This document shows positions 33,606 to 42,346 of a stretch of 64,000 nt of DNA, one piece after another. Origin of the DNA: Acidobacteriota bacterium (lineage in GTDB: Bacteria; Pseudomonadota; Alphaproteobacteria; Caulobacterales; Hyphomonadaceae); assembly GCA_016712445.1 (NCBI GenBank), contig JADJRB010000001.1, positions 1,302,001 through 1,366,000 on the forward strand. The letters run 5' to 3'. The translations under genes were made by a program, and so were the position numbers. Within the stretch, counting starts at the first letter, position 1, and each line of letters starts with the position of its first letter. The notes beneath the pieces were generated by a model that saw nothing but the letters and a program-made list of their open reading frames with translations, searched no databases and was not told where the DNA came from.

Positions 33606-35156
33606 CTATTCGGCCGGCGCGCTGGCGGCCGCTTTCGCCGACAGCGGAATCTCGCTGTCGCCGGTCGCCGTGTCGGGATCGCCGTTCGCCCGGTGGATGG
33701 CGATCACCACGCCGGAGAGCGCCAGGATCGCGATCAGGTTGGGCACGGCCATCGTGGCGTTGGCAATGTCGCCGAACATCCAGACGAGATTCACCTGCGC
33801 GATCGCGCCGATGAAGATGACAACGCACCAGACATACCGGAATGGTTTGGTGGCCCATTCCCCGATCAGGAACGTCACCGCCTGTTCGGCGTAGTAGGAC
33901 CAGCCGATGATGGTCGTGAAGGCGAACAGTGTCAGGCAGAGCGTCACGATCCAGCCGCCGACCGGACCGGGCAGGGCGTCCGTGAAGGCGCGGTTGGTGA
34001 GCGTGGCGGGGTTGGAACCTTCCGCCAGCCAGAGGTGCGAAGTCGTCTCACCGAGACCTGCGGCGACCATGTCTGCGTTCGCCAGGAATTGCGGCGCCGT
34101 GGCGAAGGTGCCTTCCGCCGTGATGATCACAAGCGCTGTCATCGTGCAGATCACGAGCGTGTCGACGAAAACGCCGATCATCGCAATCTCGCCCTGACGG
34201 GCCGGGTTCCTCATCTGGGAGGCTGCGTGCGCGATTGGCGCCGAGCCCTGGCCCGCTTCGTTCGAGAAGAGACCGCGGGCGACGCCGAACCGGATGGCTG
34301 ACAATACGGCATATCCGGCGAGGCCGCCGGCCGCCTGCTGGAGACCGAAGGCCGAGGCGAAGATCATGCCGAACGCGTGCGGCAGCTCCTGCACGTTGAG
34401 GCCAAGCACGACGAGGCACATGGCGACGTAGAGGATCGCCATCGCCGGAACGAGCTTCTCGGCGACGCTACCGATCGACTTGATGCCGCCCACGATGATG
34501 ACGAAGACCAGCGCAGCGACGACCATTCCGATCGCCCAGGTGGGCAGGTTGATATTGAAGGGCTGCAGCTCGGCCATGATGTTCTGGGTCATGCCGTTGG
34601 CCTGGATCATCCCGCCGGTGGCCGTGGCCGAGATGATCGTGCCGATGCAGAAGAGGACGGCCAGCCACTTCCAGTTCTTACCGAGGCCGTTGGTGATGTA
34701 ATACATCGGGCCGCCGTTTAGCCGACCATACTCGTCGCGTTCACGGTATTTGAGGGCCAGAGAGCTTTCCGCGAAGGCCAGCGCCATGCCCAGCACAGCG
34801 GTCACCCACATCCAGAACACGGCGCCCGGCCCGCCAAGGGTGATGGCGGTTGCAACGCCAACGATATTGCCGGTGCCGACCTGTCCGGACAGCGCGGTCG
34901 TCAACGCCTGGAACGGGGTGATGGCGCTCGGGTCGCCATTGCCCTTCCGGCCCGCCCAGACCTCGCCGATGGCCGGGCCCAGCCGGAGGATCGGCCGGAA
35001 GCCGATGCGGATCATGAAGAAGATGCCGGTGCCCAGAAGCAGCACGACCAGCGGCGCGACCGGCAACAGCTGCGCACCGTTCCATTCGCCGCCCCATAGG
35101 AAACCGCTGACATTGACAACATGCGCCTCAAGCGACGTGATGAATTCCTGGAACAT
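33606..35156 (-). CDS. Alanine/glycine:cation symporter (AGCS family)
   Basis: A 516-residue sodium-coupled amino-acid symporter with about eleven hydrophobic segments. Family blocks include FQALTTALSGQVGTGNIVGVATAI, GGPGAVFWMWVTA, SSLALKYRERDEYGRLNGGPMYYI, GLFSNEAGQGSAPIAHAA and TTIIGWSYYAEQ. It imports alanine or glycine with sodium. ATG 35156 is chosen because hydrophobic core and homology start there; GGGGAGG lies upstream. It is divergent from miaB, with 146 bases between. Confidence 0.94.
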   Translation of the reverse strand: MFQEFITSLEAHVVNVSGFLWGGEWNGAQLLPVAPLVVLLLGTGIFFMIRIGFRPILRLGPAIGEVWAGRKGNGDPSAITPFQALTTALSGQVGTGNIVGVATAITLGGPGAVFWMWVTAVLGMALAFAESSLALKYRERDEYGRLNGGPMYYITNGLGKNWKWLAVLFCIGTIISATATGGMIQANGMTQNIMAELQPFNINLPTWAIGMVVAALVFVIIVGGIKSIGSVAEKLVPAMAILYVAMCLVVLGLNVQELPHAFGMIFASAFGLQQAAGGLAGYAVLSAIRFGVARGLFSNEAGQGSAPIAHAASQMRNPARQGEIAMIGVFVDTLVICTMTALVIITAEGTFATAPQFLANADMVAAGLGETTSHLWLAEGSNPATLTNRAFTDALPGPVGGWIVTLCLTLFAFTTIIGWSYYAEQAVTFLIGEWATKPFRYVWCVVIFIGAIAQVNLVWMFGDIANATMAVPNLIAILALSGVVIAIHRANGDPDTATGDSEIPLSAKAAASAPAE

Positions 35157-35302
35157 TGTGAGGGGCCTCCCCGCCGCCGAAAGTGTCAATTTGGGGGCAC
35201 CCTAACCGGCTTTGCCGGGCTGTGAAGGCGTTGATTGCCGCGAGGCGAGCGGATTGAGGAAGGTTCTTTCAGACTGCCCTCATTTGAGGCATAAGCCGCT
35301 CG

Positions 35303-36679
35303 ATGACTGCTGCCCCCGACGCCAAGCCCCTGAAGGGCCTGTTTATCAGGACCCATGGCTGCCAGATGAACGTGTATGATTCCGAGCGCATCCGCGATGT
35401 GCTGAAGCCTCTCGGCTATGCGCCGGTGGAGGCTCCGGAAGGCGCGGACCTCGTGGTCATCAACACCTGCCATATCCGCGAAAAAGCGACCGAGAAGGTT
35501 TATTCCGAGCTTGGACGCCTGAAGCGGCTGAAGGAGGCCTCCGGCGGGCGCATGACCATCGCCGTGGCAGGCTGCGTCGCGCAGGCCGAAGGCGCTGAAA
35601 TCATCCGGCGCCAGCCGGCCGTCGATCTCGTGCTCGGCCCGCAGGCCTACCACAAGCTGCCCGAAATGATCGCCCGTGCAAGCCGCGCCGTGGGTGACCG
35701 GCTGGAGACCGAGTTCGATACGGTTGAGAAGTTCGATGCTCTGCCGAAAACACGCGAACCCGATGGTCCCACGGCTTTTGTCTCCGTGCAGGAAGGTTGC
35801 GACAAGTTCTGCACCTTCTGCGTCGTGCCCTATACACGCGGCGCCGAAATCTCGCGCAATGTCGATGACATTGTCGCGGAAGTCCGCGATCTCGCGGCGA
35901 AGGGCGTGCGCGAAATCACCCTGCTCGGCCAGAACGTCAACGCCTTCCACGGCGCCGCGCCGCGCCTTGAGGGCGGCGATGACTGGAACCTCGGCCGGCT
36001 CGTGCGCCATCTGGCGAAGATTGGCGGCATCGAGCGTATCCGCTACACGACCAGCCATCCGCGCGACATGGACGCCGACCTGATCGCCGCCCACGGCGAT
36101 ACCTCCGCGATGATGCCGTTCCTGCACCTGCCGGTGCAGTCGGGATCCGACCGTGTGCTGAAGGCCATGAACCGGGGCCATTCCGCTGCTGAGTACCGCG
36201 ACATCATAGCGGCTGTCCGCGAGGCGTGCCCCGGCATCGCCATCGCGTCGGATTTCATCGTAGGCTTTCCGGGTGAAAGCGACGCCGATTTCGAAGCCAC
36301 AATGCAGCTGGTGCGAGATATCGGCTACGCGATCGCCTACTCATTCAAGTATTCGCAGCGCCCCGGTACGCCGGCCGCCGGCATGGCGCTGCAAGTGCCG
36401 GAAGAGGTCAAGGACGCCCGCCTGCAGGCCCTGCAGTCGCTGCTGCGCGACCAGCAGACGGCATTCAACCAGTCCCAGATCGGCCGCACGTTGCCCGTGC
36501 TGGTCACAGGCAAAGGGCGCAATCCCGGCCAGATGCATGGCCGCTCGCCCTATCTCCAGGCGGTCCATTTCGACGGCAACGACACGCTGATGAATGCGTT
36601 GGTCGACGTGAAGATCGTTTCGGGAAGCCTGAATTCACTGACCGGTGAACTGGTGCGTGCGCGCGAGCCCGCTCAGTGA
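35303..36679 (+). CDS. miaB: tRNA-2-methylthio-N6-dimethylallyladenosine synthase
   Basis: A 458-residue radical-SAM methylthiotransferase acting on A37 of tRNAs that read UNN codons. The N-terminal UPF0004 domain holds cluster cysteines Cys20, Cys56 and Cys91. The radical-SAM triad is CDKFCTFC (Cys166, 170, 173). A TRAM domain closes the protein. It starts the run miaB-phoH-ybeY-CorC-lnt, a well conserved alphaproteobacterial order. Its TGA overlaps the GTG of phoH. Confidence 0.97.
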   Translation: MTAAPDAKPLKGLFIRTHGCQMNVYDSERIRDVLKPLGYAPVEAPEGADLVVINTCHIREKATEKVYSELGRLKRLKEASGGRMTIAVAGCVAQAEGAEIIRRQPAVDLVLGPQAYHKLPEMIARASRAVGDRLETEFDTVEKFDALPKTREPDGPTAFVSVQEGCDKFCTFCVVPYTRGAEISRNVDDIVAEVRDLAAKGVREITLLGQNVNAFHGAAPRLEGGDDWNLGRLVRHLAKIGGIERIRYTTSHPRDMDADLIAAHGDTSAMMPFLHLPVQSGSDRVLKAMNRGHSAAEYRDIIAAVREACPGIAIASDFIVGFPGESDADFEATMQLVRDIGYAIAYSFKYSQRPGTPAAGMALQVPEEVKDARLQALQSLLRDQQTAFNQSQIGRTLPVLVTGKGRNPGQMHGRSPYLQAVHFDGNDTLMNALVDVKIVSGSLNSLTGELVRAREPAQ

Positions 36680-37662
36680 GCGCCAAGCGTCCTCCTTCCG
36701 CCAAACAGGACAATACCGCGACCAGCCGTGTCTATCCGGTTGCGCAGGCCGAGCGCTTGCGGGATCTGTGCGGGCCGCATCATCGCAACCTCGCCTTGCT
36801 CGAAACCCGGCTGAAGCCCTTCGGCCTGCGCGCCGAAAGCCAGGGGGGAGGCATCAAGCTCGACGGCGCCGAGGAAGGCGTCTCGATTGCTGAAGCGGCG
36901 CTTGCGGAATTCGAACGCCGGCTGAAGAACGGCGCCGAGCCGACAGAGATGGAACTCGACGGCGCCCTCGCCGCCGCGCAATCGCCTTCGCAGTCCTTTG
37001 CCGGGCTGAAAGGCCTGAAGAAGCCCGTCACCGCCATGACGCGCGGCCAGGCGCGATATATCGACCTGCTGTCGAACGCAGAGAACGCCCTTATTTTTGG
37101 CGTCGGGCCCGCCGGCACCGGCAAGACTTACCTTGCGGTCGCAACCGGCGTCGCGGAACTGCAAGCCGGCCTGCGCCAGCGCCTGATCGTGACGCGGCCA
37201 GCGGTGGAGGCCGGCGAGAAGCTCGGCTTCCTGCCGGGCACGCTGGAAGAAAAGGTCGATCCCTACATGCTGCCGATCTGGGACTCACTGCGCGAGCTGA
37301 TGGGCCAGGAGCAGATGGAGCGCCGCATGCAGCGCGGCGAGATCGAAGTGGCTCCGATCGCGTTCATGCGCGGCCGTACATTGAAGAATGCCTTCGTGAT
37401 CGTCGACGAAGCCCAGAACACCACCATTGCCCAGATGAAGATGGTCCTGACGCGGCTCGGCCGGGACAGCCGCATGGTTGTGACGGGCGATCCGGACCAG
37501 GTCGACCTTCCTGGTAGCCAGGGCTCGGGGCTCAAGCATGCCCTGAAAATCCTCGGCGATGTCGAGGGGATTGCCGTGCACCGGTTGACCGCAGCCGATG
37601 TCGTGCGACACGGTCTCGTCAGCCGCATCATCGACGCCTATGCGGCGGCAGGCGAAAGCTGA
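36676..37662 (+). CDS. phoH: PhoH-like ATPase (PhoL)
   Basis: A 328-residue P-loop ATPase. Walker A is GPAGTGKTYLA (about 142-152). Further PhoH motifs are RPAVEAGEKLGFLPG, VDPYMLPIWDSL, EVAPIAFMRGRTL, VIVDEAQNT (Walker B) and VTGDPDQVDLP. A KH-like N-terminal region precedes the core. PhoH2/PhoL proteins act in RNA metabolism with YbeY; the ybeY gene follows 8 bases later. The start is GTG 36676, inside a GTGA overlap with miaB. Confidence 0.95.
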   Translation: MSAKRPPSAKQDNTATSRVYPVAQAERLRDLCGPHHRNLALLETRLKPFGLRAESQGGGIKLDGAEEGVSIAEAALAEFERRLKNGAEPTEMELDGALAAAQSPSQSFAGLKGLKKPVTAMTRGQARYIDLLSNAENALIFGVGPAGTGKTYLAVATGVAELQAGLRQRLIVTRPAVEAGEKLGFLPGTLEEKVDPYMLPIWDSLRELMGQEQMERRMQRGEIEVAPIAFMRGRTLKNAFVIVDEAQNTTIAQMKMVLTRLGRDSRMVVTGDPDQVDLPGSQGSGLKHALKILGDVEGIAVHRLTAADVVRHGLVSRIIDAYAAAGES

Positions 37663-37670
37663 GCAAGCAC

Positions 37671-38138
37671 ATGATTGATGTCGCATTGATCGTGGAAGGG
37701 GAGGAGTGGTCCGCCCTCGGGGATCTCGGCGCATTGAGTCGCAGGGCTTTTGCGGCCGCCGCCGCCGAAGAGGCGGCCGAGGGCCTCGTGTCCCTGCTGC
37801 TGACCGACGACGCCGAACTGCAGCAGTTGAACCGGGACTTCCGGAGCAAGGACAAGCCGACGGACGTCCTGTCATTTCCGGCGACCGAGATGGACCGGCC
37901 CTTGCTCGGCGACATCGCGGTGGCGCACGGCGTGGCCGCGCGGGATGCGTCCGCGCAGGGCAAGGCTATGGCCGATCACCTTACGCACCTGCTGATCCAC
38001 GGTTACCTGCACCTGCTCGGCCATGACCATGAGACGCCGGCCGAAGCCGCAATCATGGAAGACAAGGAGATACGGGCACTGGCATCGCTTGGTATCGCCA
38101 ATCCCTACCTTTTGAGCGACACAGTCCCCGATGAGTGA
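37671..38138 (+). CDS. ybeY: Endoribonuclease YbeY (rRNA maturation)
   Basis: A 155-residue zinc metalloendoribonuclease needed for 16S rRNA 3'-end maturation and ribosome quality control. The zinc site is HLLIHGYLHLLGHDH, the H-x3-H-x5-H signature. Upstream TDDAELQQLNRDFRSKDKPTDVLSFP is the conserved UPF0054 block. It overlaps the following CorC-like gene by 8 bases, so the phoH-ybeY-CorC run is tightly coupled. Confidence 0.97.
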   Translation: MIDVALIVEGEEWSALGDLGALSRRAFAAAAAEEAAEGLVSLLLTDDAELQQLNRDFRSKDKPTDVLSFPATEMDRPLLGDIAVAHGVAARDASAQGKAMADHLTHLLIHGYLHLLGHDHETPAEAAIMEDKEIRALASLGIANPYLLSDTVPDE

Positions 38139-38991
38139 TTCTGACCCCTCCGATACGGCGCCCGCTGGCCGGATCCGCGGGCTTTTCGGCGTCCGCCGCA
38201 AGCCCGCTCCGGCCCCTGCCGCAGAAGTGGCTGATCCGGCGGGCGAAGGCGCGCCGCAAGTCATGCGCCTGCGTGTCGCCGAGTTCGAACAGCTGCGCGT
38301 CTATGACGTCATGGTGCCGCGAGCCGAGATCAAGGCCGTCGAAGCCGGCACCGAGCTGCCGGAGCTCCTGAAATTCTTTGCGGAAGTGACCCATTCGCGC
38401 CTGCCGGTTTTCCGCGAAACGCTCGATGACCCGATCGGGTTTGTCCACATCAAGGATGTCGTCACCGAACTGGCGAAGGATACGCCGCCGCCGAAACGCC
38501 CGCTCGAACGCCTGCACCGCGAAGTCCTCTATGTGCCGCCGTCGATGAAGCTGACGGATCTGCTGGTGAAGATGCAGGCGACGCGGATCCACCTTGCCCT
38601 TGTGGTCGACGAGTATGGCGGCACGGATGGCCTGCTCACGCTCGAAGACCTCGTTGAGGTGATCGTGGGTGACATCGAGGACGAGCACGACGACGACGAG
38701 CCGATGTTCCTGCGCCGCAGCGCGCGCGTCTGGGAAGCCGACGCGCGGATGGAAGTCGACGAATTCGCAGAAGAGTCCGGCGTGGATCTGGGCCTTGCCG
38801 ACAGCGATGCCGAGATCGACACGCTGGGCGGCATTGCCGTGGCGCTCGCCGGCAAGGTGCCGCTGCGCGGCGAGATCCTGCGCCACCCCAGCGGCGCCGA
38901 ACTGGAAATCATGGAAGCCGATACGCGCCGGATCCGGCGCCTCAAGCTTCGCCTTCCCGAATTGCCCGCTTCGCCGTCTCCCGAGGAGTAG
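38131..38991 (+). CDS. Hemolysin/CorC-like CBS domain protein (cytosolic)
   Basis: A 286-residue protein with a disordered Ala/Pro N-terminus (1-45), a CBS pair (about 55-180; DVMVPRAEIKAVEAG, LPVFRETLDDPIGFVHIKDV, LALVVDEYGGTDGLLTLEDLVEVIVGDIEDEHD) and a CorC/HlyC C-terminal domain. It has no membrane domain, unlike the CNNM protein at 11350. In relatives this gene (ybeX/tlyC type) is linked with ybeY and lnt, and ybeX affects ribosome metabolism. The start at 38131 lies within the end of ybeY. Confidence 0.92.
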   Translation: MSDSDPSDTAPAGRIRGLFGVRRKPAPAPAAEVADPAGEGAPQVMRLRVAEFEQLRVYDVMVPRAEIKAVEAGTELPELLKFFAEVTHSRLPVFRETLDDPIGFVHIKDVVTELAKDTPPPKRPLERLHREVLYVPPSMKLTDLLVKMQATRIHLALVVDEYGGTDGLLTLEDLVEVIVGDIEDEHDDDEPMFLRRSARVWEADARMEVDEFAEESGVDLGLADSDAEIDTLGGIAVALAGKVPLRGEILRHPSGAELEIMEADTRRIRRLKLRLPELPASPSPEE

Positions 38992-38997
38992 AGTTGC

Positions 38998-40641
38998 ATG
39001 TCCACTGAGGTTCGCAGCCACGGCTTCACGGCCCTGGGGCCGCTGCACGAGTCCCTTGCGCGCCTGACCGGCTGGACAGCGGCTGGTGCCGCAGCGCTGT
39101 TTGGCGCGCTGGCGGCGTTCGCCTTTGCACCGTTCCATTTCAGTGTCGTTTTGGCGGTGTCGTTCACGGCGCTGGTCTGGATGATCGACGGCGCGCGTGC
39201 GCACAAGCGCTGGGGCCGCCAGGTCGCGCTGCGCGGTTGGGCCTTCGGATCGGGATTCTTTCTCGTCAGCATGCACTGGACCGCGCTGCCGTTCCTCGTG
39301 AACCCTGAGGAAAGCCTGATCTTCATCTGGCTGCCGCTGATCGTGCTGCCCGCCGGCATGGGCCTGATCTGGGGCGCCTGCGCGGCCATGGCCGGGGCCT
39401 TCTGGTCGGCTTCGCCGTCGCGCATCTTCATCTTCGCGCTCTTTTTTGCGCTCGCCGAATGGATACGTGGTCACCTGTTCGGCGGCTTTCCCTGGAACCT
39501 GCCCGGCACGACCTGGGTGCCCGGCGGCGCCTTTTCTCAGGCGGCTTCGCTGGGCGGGGTTTACTGGCTGACGCTGCTCACGGTGTTTGTCATGTCCGCG
39601 CCGGCCGCCCTTGTCGATACGCGCGACATGCGCGGGCTTGGCCTGCGTCTCGCGCCGTCTTTCGCGGCCGTCCTGCTGCTCGCCTTCGGATGGGCCTGGG
39701 GCGCAGAGCGGATTGCAGCCCCGTCGCCGCTGACCGACCAGAATGTGGTGATCATGGACGCCGGCGTTCCGCAAGCCGACTGGGACCGGATGGAGCCGGG
39801 CGTCGTGCTCGACGAATACATCCGCATGCTGACCTATCCCGACAGCCGGCCCGGCGACATCGTGTTATGGCCGGAGGGTGCCGTTCCCGGATTCCTGCTA
39901 CAGGAATCCGCGTCGCTGGACGCGGTCTCGTACTATATCGGCGAGCGCACGCTGATCGTTGGCGCGACGCGCTACGAATGGTTCTCGGAAGACACTCCGG
40001 TCTACTACAATAGCCTGGCAGTGCTCGATGCGGAGGCCAACAAGACCGGCCCGATCTCGCTCTACGACAAGCATCGGCTGGTGCCGTTCGGCGAGCTCGC
40101 CGCCGTGGACTTCATCCCGTTCGGCCGTCAGCTTGCGGCATTCCTGCCGCCCACCACGCAGCGCCTCGCCGCTTCGGGCTTTCGCCCGGGCGCAGGCCCG
40201 ACCGCGATCGATACCGGCACGATGCCGCCGTTCGTGGCGCTGATCTGCTACGAGGGTCTTTTCCCTGAAATCACCCGCAAGGCGAACGAGACCGACCGGG
40301 CGCAATGGATCGTCCTCGTGTCGAACGATGCCTGGTTCGGCGGCGGCATGGGCCCGGCCCAGCACTACGCGCAGAACCGCTACCGTTCGATCGAAACCGG
40401 TCTGCCGCTCGTGCGTTCCGCAAACAGGGGCGTATCCGGCATCGTTGACGGCTATGGCCGCGAAACGATGCGTACCGGCCCGGCCGAAACCGCGCCGGAA
40501 GGGTGGGCCTCGACCTATGGCCGTGACCGCATCCCGGAACCGGCCCCCGTTACCGTGTTCCAGACGCGGCTTGGTGCTGGGCTCTTCTGGTTCAGTCTCT
40601 GCCTCTTTGCAGCGCTGGCCTTCATCAGCTGGAGGCGTTAA
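38998..40641 (+). CDS. lnt: Apolipoprotein N-acyltransferase
   Basis: A 547-residue inner-membrane enzyme that adds the third acyl chain to lipoproteins. Membrane helices fill the first 225 residues. The nitrilase-like periplasmic domain carries the triad: Glu in LWPEGAVPGF, Lys in YDKHRLVPFGE and Cys in LICYEGLFPE. VSNDAWFGGGMGPAQHY is also typical. It is full length, six bases after the CorC-like gene. Confidence 0.96.
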   Translation: MSTEVRSHGFTALGPLHESLARLTGWTAAGAAALFGALAAFAFAPFHFSVVLAVSFTALVWMIDGARAHKRWGRQVALRGWAFGSGFFLVSMHWTALPFLVNPEESLIFIWLPLIVLPAGMGLIWGACAAMAGAFWSASPSRIFIFALFFALAEWIRGHLFGGFPWNLPGTTWVPGGAFSQAASLGGVYWLTLLTVFVMSAPAALVDTRDMRGLGLRLAPSFAAVLLLAFGWAWGAERIAAPSPLTDQNVVIMDAGVPQADWDRMEPGVVLDEYIRMLTYPDSRPGDIVLWPEGAVPGFLLQESASLDAVSYYIGERTLIVGATRYEWFSEDTPVYYNSLAVLDAEANKTGPISLYDKHRLVPFGELAAVDFIPFGRQLAAFLPPTTQRLAASGFRPGAGPTAIDTGTMPPFVALICYEGLFPEITRKANETDRAQWIVLVSNDAWFGGGMGPAQHYAQNRYRSIETGLPLVRSANRGVSGIVDGYGRETMRTGPAETAPEGWASTYGRDRIPEPAPVTVFQTRLGAGLFWFSLCLFAALAFISWRR

Positions 40642-40686
40642 GCCCATTCACAGGGCCCAGACGTCGCACGAGGATCGGGTTGAACA

Positions 40687-41109
40687 ATGACCGACAGCAA
40701 ACTTCCGAGCGGGATTGACCGCGTCGTCGGCCAGCGCATCCGTTGGCGGCGGCGCGAACTCAAACTGACGCAGGAACGCCTCGGTGAATTGCTCGAGCTC
40801 ACATTCCAGCAAGTCCAGAAATACGAGAAGGGTGTGAACCGTGTCTCGGCTGGCCGGCTGTACGAGATCGCCGGCGTGCTGGGCGTGCCAATCAGCTATT
40901 TCTTCGAAGGCGCCGAGGAGTTTCTCGAAGCCGAACATGCCGAGTTCGCCGAGGACGAGGACGAGCCGCATGCGCCGGTGATGACGCCGGAAACGCTGGA
41001 GCTGATTTCCGCCTTCCAGAAGATCGAAGACATGTCGCTGCGCAAGTCGCTGCTGAACACGGTGCGCGCCGCCGCGACCGCCTTCGACACCCGCTCCAGC
41101 CAGGACTGA
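40687..41109 (+). CDS. XRE family transcriptional regulator
   Basis: A 140-residue regulator with a Cro/C1 helix-turn-helix (about 10-65): VGQRIRWRRRELKLTQERLGELLELTFQQVQKYEKG (region about 14-49), then LYEIAGVLGVPISYFF. An acidic linker (EHAEFAEDEDE) and a short helical tail follow. It belongs to the alphaproteobacterial group encoded between lnt and metK/trmB. Here trmB follows after 10 bases and metK is absent. Targets are unknown. Confidence 0.93.
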   Translation: MTDSKLPSGIDRVVGQRIRWRRRELKLTQERLGELLELTFQQVQKYEKGVNRVSAGRLYEIAGVLGVPISYFFEGAEEFLEAEHAEFAEDEDEPHAPVMTPETLELISAFQKIEDMSLRKSLLNTVRAAATAFDTRSSQD

Positions 41110-41119
41110 GCGGCAGGCC

Positions 41120-41821
41120 ATGGCTTCCGGTGAGCGCGACGCGTTGAGGGATCGCCCGATCCGCACGTTCGGCCGCACAGGCGGGCGCGCGTTGTCGCCC
41201 CGCCAGCAGACGCTGATCGACACCCGACTTTCGCACTGGCGCATTCCCGAGCCGTTAGTGCCGGGCACCGATCCGCGCGGCCTGTTCGCTGCGGCGCGAA
41301 ACGTCTGGCTGGAAATCGGCTTTGGCGGCGGCGAGCACATGGTCGCGCAGGCGAAGGCGCACCTGGAGACGGGCATCATAGGCTGCGAGCCGTTCGTCGA
41401 AGGTGTCGCCAAGGCGATTGCGGGTATCGAGGACAATGCACTCGCCAATATCCGTCTCTGGCCGGATGATGCGCGAAAGCTGGTCGATGCGCTGCCGGAC
41501 GCCTCGATCGGTCGCGTGTTCATCCTCTTCCCGGACCCCTGGCCGAAGCGCCGGCAGCAGAAACGCCGGCTTGTCCAGCCGGATCTCGTGGCGGCCCTGC
41601 ACCGGATTTTGGCGCCCGGCGGGCAAGTCCGGTTCGCCACAGATGTCGCGAGCTATGCGGATGAAGCGCTCCTCACGTTCCTCGCGCATGGCGGTTTCGA
41701 CTGGCTGGCGGCGCGGGCGGATGACTGGCGCCGTCCGCCGGCGGACCATGTCACGACCCGCTACGAGACCAAGAAACTCGGCGATTGTGACCCGGTCTGG
41801 TACGACTTCCTCCGCATCTGA
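41120..41821 (+). CDS. trmB: tRNA (guanine-N7-)-methyltransferase
   Basis: A 233-residue SAM-dependent enzyme forming m7G46 in tRNA. LEIGFGGGEHMVAQAKAH is the SAM-binding motif I, GCEPFVEGVAKAI follows, and the catalytic region FILFPDPWPKRRQQKRRLVQP contains the invariant PDPWPK. The C-terminus ends with the usual TRYETKKLGD. It is the last gene of the miaB-led run before the cold-shock gene. Confidence 0.96.
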   Translation: MASGERDALRDRPIRTFGRTGGRALSPRQQTLIDTRLSHWRIPEPLVPGTDPRGLFAAARNVWLEIGFGGGEHMVAQAKAHLETGIIGCEPFVEGVAKAIAGIEDNALANIRLWPDDARKLVDALPDASIGRVFILFPDPWPKRRQQKRRLVQPDLVAALHRILAPGGQVRFATDVASYADEALLTFLAHGGFDWLAARADDWRRPPADHVTTRYETKKLGDCDPVWYDFLRI

Positions 41822-42007
41822 GCCTGTGGATAATCTTGACATTTCGGGCAATTCATGCGCTTTTGGCGGCCATCGAAACCGGTCGGTCTGAATATCAAGA
41901 CCCCGTCAGACCGACGGCAATGACTTTCCCTCCCCCGTTTTCGATGGGCACCAGCCTGTCGCAATCCCGCGGCTGCTGCGGCCCGGTAACGGTAAAGGAA
42001 GGCCAGT

Positions 42008-42217
42008 ATGGCAACCGGAAAAGTTAAGTGGTTCAACGACCAAAAGGGCTTCGGCTTCATCAAGCCGGACGAGGGTGGTGCGGACGTTTTCGTACACATC
42101 TCGGCTGTTGAGCGCTCGGGCCTGCGTACGCTGGCCGAGAACCAGGCCATCTCGTATGAACTGCACAAGGACGAACGCCGCGGCAAGACCTCGGCTGTGG
42201 ACCTGAAAGTCCTCTAA
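42008..42217 (+). CDS. cspA: Cold-shock domain protein (CspA family)
   Basis: A 69-residue single-domain RNA/ssDNA-binding protein. RNP1 is KGFGFIKPDE and RNP2 is DVFVHISAVE, inside MATGKVKWFNDQKGFGFI. GGTAAAGGAAGGCC lies before the ATG. The 186-base leader and the strong terminator after the stop point to a single-gene transcript. Whether it responds to cold or is constitutive is not visible. It separates trmB from the rimP-nusA group. Confidence 0.96.
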   Translation: MATGKVKWFNDQKGFGFIKPDEGGADVFVHISAVERSGLRTLAENQAISYELHKDERRGKTSAVDLKVL

Positions 42218-42241
42218 GTCTCGGGCCCCCGAGGGGTCAGG

Positions 42242-42276
42242 AAGCGGCGGCCGGTTCTCCTGGCCGCCGCTTTTGT
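42242..42276 (+). terminator. Intrinsic terminator after the cold-shock gene
   Basis: AAGCGGCGGCC (42242-42252) pairs with GGCCGCCGCTT (42262-42272) over a 9-base loop, followed by TTGTTT. It is an 11-bp, very GC-rich stem placed 24 bases after the stop. Confidence 0.9.
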
Positions 42277-42346
42277 TTGACCAAAGGAGAGTTGACCGCC
42301 CATGCATGGATCAACATAAGGTTGACACCGATTGTTGAGGAAATCC

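Noticed and set aside
38053..39774. A 573-codon minus-strand frame opposite the CorC-like gene and lnt
   Set aside because: Arg/Gln/Glu-rich translation typical of an antisense frame; the plus-strand genes have all their catalytic motifs.
41836..41864. TTGACA at 41836 as a cold-shock gene promoter
   Set aside because: The -35 match is perfect, but no acceptable -10 is found 16-18 bases later and it lies about 170 bases upstream. I could not support it.
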